A DNA stretch of 35,730 bases from Caulobacter sp. HMWF025 (lineage in GTDB: Bacteria > Pseudomonadota > Alphaproteobacteria > Caulobacterales > Caulobacteraceae). The DNA is taken from the NCBI RefSeq assembly GCF_003060965.1, contig NZ_QAII01000085.1, positions 14,104-49,833 on the forward strand. Direction: 5' to 3'. Under the pieces are notes generated by a model. That model was not told the DNA's origin. It saw only the letters and a program-made list of their open reading frames with translations, and searched no databases. Every line of letters begins with the position of its first letter. Position 1 is the first letter of the stretch. Made by a program: the position numbers and the translations under genes. Of the stretch, positions 30,633-35,730 are shown one piece after another.

Positions 30633-30642
30633 GGCGGCTAGA

Positions 30643-30713
30643 TAGCATCAAATCCGCCGGCCTGAAGGGGCGGGCCTGCAAGATGCTACCGGCTCGGGCC
30701 TCGCCTTCAGGCC
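30643..30713. other. Interleaved inverted repeats between the MFS gene and pabB
   Basis: Two inverted repeats interlock: TAGCATC (30643-30649) with GATGCTA (30682-30688), and GGCCTGAAGG (30659-30668) with CCTTCAGGCC (30704-30713). Both pairings at once would give a pseudoknot-like fold. On the + strand CTTTTT follows, which would make it a terminator for antisense transcripts; on the minus strand it forms the pabB leader after the MFS stop. Confidence 0.35.
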
Positions 30714-32125
30714 TCTTTTTCCCCGCCCTTCACGAAGAACAGCCCGGCCAGGCCGATCAGCAGCAGGGCGACGATCGGCAGGAAGCCGGCCACCTGGCTC
30801 TGGAAGATCTTGGTCGCCGTCGCCACCAGGAGTGATCCCAGCCAGACGGTAGCCGTGCCCGACAGGGCGAAGAGGCCGAAGAAGGCCGCCATGCGGTCTG
30901 GCGGGGCCAGGCGGACCAGCAAAGTCCGGCTCGAGGCATACTGGGCGGTGACGAACACGGCGATCAGCAGGCCCATCGCCAGGTAGATCAACTCGGGCGC
31001 AGTACGGAACAGCGGACCGTCCCAGACCGGCGGATGGGCCGCCGGGTCGTAATGCCAGAAGAACAGGATGCGGTCGCGGCCCATGCCCAGGGTGGCGATC
31101 AGCATGGTCAGGGCCCCGAAGATCTCGATCTGCACGGCCCGGCGGGGGCCGACCTTGCGGTCCAGCCAGGGGGCGAGGAACCCGCCCAGGACGCCGAAGA
31201 TCGACAGTGAAATGCCATAGGCCAGCATTTCCAGCTCGCCCCACTTCATCAGCCCGGCTGCGAACAGGCCGCCGAACACCAGCAGGGCGGTCATGCCGTC
31301 GCAGTAGAGCATCCGCGCGCCCAGGAAGGTCGCCACATCCCTGTGGCCCTTGAGGTTGCCGAAGGTGTCGGCCAGCAGCCGGAAGCCCTGGCGCAGGCTG
31401 GCCAGCATCGACAGTCCGGTGCGCGGTGCATCGCGCGTCCAGAGGAAGAACGGAATGGCCCCCAGACCCATGACCAGGGCCGCCAGGGGTCCGGCCAGAC
31501 GGCTGGGCTCATGGTGTTCGGCGCTCATGCCGAACAGCGGCACCGGCGGCACGCCGGGCCAGGTCACCGCGCCGGGCAGGACAAAGCCCCACAGCATGAA
31601 GATCAGCAGCAGCACCGACAGGAAATTGGCCAGGGCATAGCCCAGCCCCGAGAGCACCGGCTCCTGTCCGGGTCCGGAGGCTCGCGACAGCAGCGAGTTG
31701 TTGAGCACGTCGCCCCAGTTATAGGTCACGCCCAGGATCGTCAGGGCCAGGGCCACCATCGCGACCGGCAGGCCGCCGGTCGGCATCGCCCACCACAGGG
31801 CCAGCAGGGCCGGCAGCATGATCGCCAGAATGCCCGCCAGGAACGGCTTGCGCGGGCCGTACTGCTCGATCGACGCCCCCAGGAACGGGGCCGTCAGGGC
31901 TGTGATCAGGCCGAAGGTCGTGGCGATGTCGGCGACCGCCGCCTGCCCCTTGACCGGATCGCCGATCAGCACCCGCGAGAAGTAGGGCGCGAAGATGTAG
32001 ATGGTGATCAGGATCACATAGGGGTCACGAGAGCCCTGGTGCAGGATCCAGCTGAGCGCGCTCCTGGAAAGGCCCGGCTTGTCGCCCGCGGAAGACTCCG
32101 ACACTACGCCCGTGAACTCGCTCAT
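30707..32125 (-). CDS. UMF1/ATG22-type MFS transporter
   Basis: A 472-residue inner-membrane carrier with about 11-12 helices. The beginning SALSWILHQGSRDPYVILITIYIFAPYFSRVL and ATTFGLITALTAPFLGASIEQYGPRKPFLAGI are characteristic of the bacterial UMF1 family related to yeast vacuolar amino-acid effluxer Atg22. The middle has LTILGVTYNWGDVLNNSLLSRASGPGQEPVLSGLGYALANFLSVLLLI, a conserved stretch in that family. A GTG at 32137 is in frame, but the ATG at 32125 with GGGGCAGG before it is preferred. It lies upstream of pabB on the same strand. The substrate is unknown (amino acids or sugars in relatives). Confidence 0.85.
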   Translation of the reverse strand: MSEFTGVVSESSAGDKPGLSRSALSWILHQGSRDPYVILITIYIFAPYFSRVLIGDPVKGQAAVADIATTFGLITALTAPFLGASIEQYGPRKPFLAGILAIMLPALLALWWAMPTGGLPVAMVALALTILGVTYNWGDVLNNSLLSRASGPGQEPVLSGLGYALANFLSVLLLIFMLWGFVLPGAVTWPGVPPVPLFGMSAEHHEPSRLAGPLAALVMGLGAIPFFLWTRDAPRTGLSMLASLRQGFRLLADTFGNLKGHRDVATFLGARMLYCDGMTALLVFGGLFAAGLMKWGELEMLAYGISLSIFGVLGGFLAPWLDRKVGPRRAVQIEIFGALTMLIATLGMGRDRILFFWHYDPAAHPPVWDGPLFRTAPELIYLAMGLLIAVFVTAQYASSRTLLVRLAPPDRMAAFFGLFALSGTATVWLGSLLVATATKIFQSQVAGFLPIVALLLIGLAGLFFVKGGEKEA

Positions 32126-32234
32126 GCCCTGCCCCACTCGGACGCCCTCTGTCCGGGGAGCCTCTCAACCGAGCGTGGCGGTTAAACAGCCGTTTGTCAC
32201 GGGGGATGTTCGGAAGCGGCGAGCCTCCGTCGCT

Positions 32235-33005
32235 CTAGGCGAGGATGTGTCCCAGCACCGCCTCGCGGGTCCTGGCATCGAGCCCGACGGCCTGTTCCAG
32301 ATAGCCGTCCAGCGAACCGTGCTCGGCCTTCATGACCTCGAAGGCTGCGGCCAGATAGTCGGCCTCGACGCCCATGGCGGCCCGGATCGCCGCAGCGCTG
32401 GGTTCGCGTCCCGTGGCCTCGGCGATCACGGCGATGAACTTGGGACCCCGGCGCTCGAAGCGGGCCTCGTCATTGGTCAGGAGGTAGTCGTCGATGACGT
32501 CATCGTCCGACACGCCGGCGATATGGTGCGTCAGGGCCGCCAGAATGCCGGTGCGGTCCTTGCCCGCAGCGCAATGGATCAGCACCGGACCCCGGCCCTC
32601 GGCAACCGCCTGGAAGTAGCGCCGGAACAGGTCAAGATGCCGGGTCTTGAACGGCGCGCGGCGGTAATACTCGCGCATGTAGGCCTGGATCGTTTCCGGC
32701 GTCAGTTCGGTGGTGCGCAGGAAGGTGTGCCAGGGATCTTCCAGCGAGCCCTCGTCATTGTCGATGACCTGGGCGGCAAAGCCCTCCCAGCGCCGCGAGG
32801 GATCGCGCTCGCGCTCATTGGGTCGGCGCAGGTCGACGATAGTGGCCAGCTTCAGCCCGGCGAGCACCGCCAGGTCTTCGTCGGTGGCCTGGGCCTGGTG
32901 GGCGGCGCGATAGAGCACACCCTTCTTGAGACGGCCGACGCCGGCGGCATAGTCGCCGAAGTCGCGGAGGTTCTCGACGCCTTGCAGGGGGATCAGACGG
33001 GTCAT
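32235..33005 (-). CDS. Tyrosine-protein phosphatase (DSP-like)
   Basis: A 256-residue phosphatase. The active-site loop HCAAGKDRTG is at residues 144-153 with Cys145 as the nucleophile and Arg151 binding phosphate. The N-terminus PLQGVENLRDFGDYAAGVGRLKKGVLYRAAHQAQATDEDLAVLAGLKLATIVDLRRPNERERDPSR is the typical start of the bacterial PF13350 group (LipA/PtpB-like, which act on phospho-Tyr/Ser or phosphoinositides). The frame is open to 33131, but the ATG at 33005 with GGCGGGA upstream begins this normal N-terminus. It has no signal peptide, so it is cytoplasmic. It is divergent from the mannanase gene. Confidence 0.9.
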   Translation of the reverse strand: MTRLIPLQGVENLRDFGDYAAGVGRLKKGVLYRAAHQAQATDEDLAVLAGLKLATIVDLRRPNERERDPSRRWEGFAAQVIDNDEGSLEDPWHTFLRTTELTPETIQAYMREYYRRAPFKTRHLDLFRRYFQAVAEGRGPVLIHCAAGKDRTGILAALTHHIAGVSDDDVIDDYLLTNDEARFERRGPKFIAVIAEATGREPSAAAIRAAMGVEADYLAAAFEVMKAEHGSLDGYLEQAVGLDARTREAVLGHILA

Positions 33006-33113
33006 GTCCCGCCTGTTAGCGTCAGTGCATGACGAAAGCGAGACTTCCCAAGCGGCAGCCTCTCCCCTTCTGCGACTCCAGCCGCTAGGTTCAGCCCAAA
33101 GGAGAGCCGCTTC

Positions 33114-34442
33114 ATGCTGTCGAGACGTCACCTGCTGGCCACACTGGCCGCCCTGCCCGCCCTGGGCACCGCCGTGGGAGCCGCCGCCCAGCCCAAGGGC
33201 TTTGTGACGGTCGAGAAGGGACGCCTGACCCTCGGCGGCCGTCCCTATCGCTTTACCGGGGCCAACCTCTGGTACGGGGCCTATCTCGGTGCCGACGAGG
33301 CCTTCGGCGACCGTGCCCGCCTCGGTCGCGAGCTTGACCGCCTGAAAGCCCTCGGCGTTACCAACCTGCGGGTGCTGGGCTCGGGCGAGCAGTCGCCGGC
33401 CAAGGTGGCCCTGGACCCGGCCTTCCGCGGTCCTGGCGAAGACTACAACCAGGGCCTGCTGAAGGGCCTGGACTACCTGCTGGCCCAGATGGATGCGCGC
33501 GGCATGAAGGCCGTGATCTATCTGAACAACTTCTGGGACTGGTCGGGCGGCATGCCCGCCTATCTGAACTGGACCGGCAACGGCACCTGGTTCCAGCAGA
33601 GCGATCCGGCCTATCCCTGGCCGGCCTTCGCCGACTATTCAGCCCGCTTCTATGCCGACGAAAAGGCCAACACCCTCTGGCGGCACTATATCAAGGCTCT
33701 GGTCACTCGCCGCAATACCGTGACCGGCCGCCTCTATGTCGACGATCCGACGATCATGGCCTGGCAGCTGGCCAATGAGCCCCGGCCAGGAGAGAGCAAG
33801 CCGTTCGTGACCGGCAACCTGCCGATCTACAAGGCCTGGATCGACGGAACCGCCCGCTTCATCAAGAGCCTGGACCCCAACCACCTGGTCAGCTCGGGCA
33901 GCGAAGGCGACATGGGCTGCATTCAGAGTGAGGCCTGTGTGGCCGACTCCCACAGCACCCCGGCCATCGACTACTTGACCCTGCACGTCTGGCCCAACAA
34001 CTGGGGCTGGATCAGCATGAAGGACCAGCCGTCGACCTATGAAGCCGGCGAGGCCAAGACCATCGACTATATCCGCCGCCACATCGCCCAGGCCCGGCTG
34101 ATGAACAAGCCGCTGGTCATCGAGGAGTTCGGCCTGATCCGCGACGGCCGCGCCTTTGCGCCCAATTCACCGGCCACCTATCGCGACCGATTCTATCACA
34201 CGGTCTTCGACATGGCCCTGGCTGACATGAAGGCCGGCGGGCCGGTGGCCGGCACCAACTTCTGGGCCTGGAACGGCGAAGGCCGGGCCCAGCATCCCGA
34301 TGCCTGGTTCAAGAAGGGCGATCGCAGCTATGTCGGCGATCCCCCGCAGGAAGAGCAGGGCCTGTTCGGCGTTTTCGACGTCGACGCGCCGCTGATCGAG
34401 ATCATCCGCAGCCACGCGGCGGCGGTGCAGGCGCTGGTCTAG
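33114..34442 (+). CDS. GH5 endo-beta-1,4-mannanase (GH5_7-like), secreted
   Basis: A 442-residue exported glycoside hydrolase. The N-terminus SRRHLLATLAALPALGTAVGAAA looks like a Tat signal (twin Arg). The (beta/alpha)8 domain starts RPYRFTGANLWYGAYLG, and the acid/base is Glu222 in WQLANEPR; the nucleophile is Glu338 in LVIEEFG. RVLGSGEQ and NFWDWSGGMPAYLNW are typical of the GH5_7 mannanase branch. It would cut beta-1,4-mannan chains. AAAGGAG (33098-33104) precedes the ATG by 9 nt, and GCTAGGTTC (33084-33092) may be the -10. The stop overlaps the stop of the convergent second GH5 gene (CTAG, 34439-34442). Confidence 0.92.
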   Translation: MLSRRHLLATLAALPALGTAVGAAAQPKGFVTVEKGRLTLGGRPYRFTGANLWYGAYLGADEAFGDRARLGRELDRLKALGVTNLRVLGSGEQSPAKVALDPAFRGPGEDYNQGLLKGLDYLLAQMDARGMKAVIYLNNFWDWSGGMPAYLNWTGNGTWFQQSDPAYPWPAFADYSARFYADEKANTLWRHYIKALVTRRNTVTGRLYVDDPTIMAWQLANEPRPGESKPFVTGNLPIYKAWIDGTARFIKSLDPNHLVSSGSEGDMGCIQSEACVADSHSTPAIDYLTLHVWPNNWGWISMKDQPSTYEAGEAKTIDYIRRHIAQARLMNKPLVIEEFGLIRDGRAFAPNSPATYRDRFYHTVFDMALADMKAGGPVAGTNFWAWNGEGRAQHPDAWFKKGDRSYVGDPPQEEQGLFGVFDVDAPLIEIIRSHAAAVQALV

Positions 34443-35488
34443 TAAGACCCGCGCAGCCGCGCCAGGGCCCGTCGCCAGACCGGCGGCCGGCGCAGGGGCC
34501 CGGCAAAAACCTCGGCGGGACGGGCGGTCTGGCGCAGACCGTCCGGACCGTCGATCACCCGCTGGCCCCAGGGTGAGGGCCTGGCGGCGTCAAAGCCCTG
34601 GACCATGTCCAGGTCAGCGACCTTGCGGCTGTTGCCCGACCACGACCAGGCCAGCCAGCCGATCTGCCGCTCGGCCGAGAGCCGCATGATGGTCGCTTCG
34701 TCCACCGGTTCACCCGCATGGTCGGGCCCGAACTCGCCGACGATCAGCGGCAGGCCCGCGCCCTGGAAGGCGTCGAGATAGGCCCGCACCGTCTCGCCCT
34801 GGCCATAGACCTGGTACATGTGGACGCTGAACAGCGTGTTGTGCTGCGGATCGGCAGCCAGCAGGGCGGCGGCGCGGTCGCGCATCGTGCCGCTGGAATC
34901 CTGGCCATAGTCGTCACCATCGACCACGAGCACATGCCGCAGACCGGCGGCGCGCAGGGCCGCGATCGCGGTGCGATGGGCCTCGAACCACGGGCTGGGC
35001 TGCCCCCGCACGCTGAAGGGCTCGTTGGCGATATTGACCAGCACCCGGTCCTCGCGCCCCTCGATCAGGGGCTTCAGGCTCAGCCAGTAGGGGATCAGCG
35101 TCCCCAGATGCACGGCGCCCTTCGCATCAGGACCCGGATCACCGAAGCCGGTGGCGTCATGGACCTCGAGGATCACCACGAGTTTAAGGCGGTCGGCCTC
35201 GTTCAGGATCGCGGCCACCTGCGAGCGCGGGGTCCGCTTCCAGCGCGAGCCGTCACTGAGCACCACGCGCACCGTATTGGCCCCGGTTGCGGCGATGTCC
35301 TTCAGGCTCTGGCGCGTGCGCTCGGGGGCCCAGGCATGGTGCACATTGACACCCCGGATCACGAACGGACGGCCGGAGGCTTCGACCAGATGCCCGTTCT
35401 GAACCTTGAGGTCGGCCCAGGCCGGTCCAGCCAGGGCGATCGCTGTCGCCGCGAGAGCGGCACCAAGGGTCAGGCGAAAGGGTGTCAT
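34439..35488 (-). CDS. GH5 glycoside hydrolase, mannanase-like (GH5_8-like), secreted
   Basis: A 349-residue secreted enzyme. The signal peptide is MTPFRLTLGAALAATAIALAGPAWA. The catalytic domain has FVIRGVNVHHAWAPERTRQSLKDIAATGANTVRVVLSDG, typical of the GH5_8 mannanases, with acid/base Glu156 in VNIANEPF and nucleophile Glu252 in LIVGEFG. His110 in ILEVHDATG and His223 in SVHMYQVYG are other active-site residues of the family. A TTG start at 35506 is possible, but the ATG at 35488 begins the signal peptide and is chosen. It faces the other GH5 gene tail to tail. The upstream region holds a LacI-type palindrome at 35577-35590. The pair suggests breakdown of plant mannan or related hemicellulose. 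Confidence 0.9.
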   Translation of the reverse strand: MTPFRLTLGAALAATAIALAGPAWADLKVQNGHLVEASGRPFVIRGVNVHHAWAPERTRQSLKDIAATGANTVRVVLSDGSRWKRTPRSQVAAILNEADRLKLVVILEVHDATGFGDPGPDAKGAVHLGTLIPYWLSLKPLIEGREDRVLVNIANEPFSVRGQPSPWFEAHRTAIAALRAAGLRHVLVVDGDDYGQDSSGTMRDRAAALLAADPQHNTLFSVHMYQVYGQGETVRAYLDAFQGAGLPLIVGEFGPDHAGEPVDEATIMRLSAERQIGWLAWSWSGNSRKVADLDMVQGFDAARPSPWGQRVIDGPDGLRQTARPAEVFAGPLRRPPVWRRALARLRGSY

Positions 35489-35576
35489 GGGCAGGCCGCG
35501 TCGCAATTCCGTAAGGGCAGTCTCGCTACTTAGCGGGTTCTGCCCGCTCCGCGCGAGGCGTCTTGTGAATAATCGT

Positions 35577-35590
35577 TGCCACCGGTGTCA
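35577..35590. promoter_or_regulatory. LacI-type operator-like palindrome
   Basis: The bases TGCCACCGGTGTCA form a near-perfect palindrome around CACCGGTG with a central CpG, like LacI-family operators. It lies between the divergent GH5 gene (start 35488) and the Tat-exported gene (start 35643), so one regulator could serve both. No LacI-type gene is in the window. Confidence 0.45.
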
Positions 35591-35642
35591 GGCTTCGTGC
35601 TAGCCAAGGCCGGAGCCGCCCGAAGAGCGCCCGGAGGACACC

Positions 35643-35730
35643 ATGGTCGACCTCATCCGCACCGATCGCCGCCGCATGATCCAGACCGCCGGGGCCGCCG
35701 GAGCCCTGCTGCTGGTACCCCGCCCTGCCC
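35643..35730 (+). CDS. Tat-exported protein, N-terminal fragment
   Basis: Only the first 29 codons are inside the window. DRRRMIQTAGAAGALLLVPRPA is a twin-arginine signal (RRR followed by a hydrophobic core), with GGAGGA just before the ATG. The function of the mature protein cannot be seen. The position next to the mannanase-like genes, and the shared LacI-type palindrome, make a carbohydrate-related enzyme plausible (inference). Confidence 0.75.
   Translation, partial: MVDLIRTDRRRMIQTAGAAGALLLVPRPA

Overview
The window is GC-rich chromosomal DNA from an alphaproteobacterium, most likely of the Caulobacter/Phenylobacterium/Brevundimonas group. I infer this from gene content (DUF2336 protein, DUF3126 protein, TorF-family porin, TonB-dependent receptor, OPT transporter, PAS_5 protein) and from promoters that fit the Caulobacter housekeeping pattern (TTGnnnn, 10-14 nt, GCTANAWC-like). 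I see no insertion sequence, phage, tRNA, rRNA or CRISPR. Gene density is very high, with ATGA start/stop overlaps and three tail-to-tail 4-nt stop overlaps.

Left part (1-10370): the end of an ABC permease; a secreted Pro/Ala-rich protein translationally coupled to a DUF2336 protein; a large M16 metalloprotease lipoprotein with a bidirectional terminator; a secreted Cys/Pro-rich protein I do not recognise; a PAS_5 protein; a minus-strand GMC oxidoreductase - aldo/keto reductase - globin operon; and a gamma-carbonic-anhydrase-like protein.

Middle (10371-21474): a 300-base gap upstream of phoH that holds a strongly structured RNA candidate ending in an intrinsic terminator; PhoH ATPase; a small secreted protein; an OPT transporter with a GST; a three-gene coupled operon of Phd-type antitoxin, VapC toxin and GNAT acetyltransferase behind a 41-bp palindrome; a DUF3126 protein; CysE with glutaminyl cyclotransferase; NUDIX hydrolase; YdjA-like nitroreductase; QueF (queuosine synthesis) with an apparently leaderless promoter; and an SDR.

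Right part (21475-35730): a TorF-type porin; a minus-strand row of MetQ lipoprotein, GntR/FCD regulator, TonB-dependent receptor with an EF-hand-like loop, and MFS transporter, with a motif shared by two of its upstream regions; two small conserved proteins; pabB-pabC (folate branch), whose PabC lacks the usual PLP-pairing Glu; an ATG22/UMF1-type MFS transporter; a Tyr phosphatase; two convergent GH5 mannanase-like enzymes; a LacI-type operator-like palindrome; and the start of a Tat-type exported protein.

The best candidates for something undescribed are the phoH-leader RNA and the antitoxin-toxin-acetyltransferase operon. Most other genes look like ordinary housekeeping or nutrient-uptake genes. 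All family names come from reading motifs; no database search was possible.
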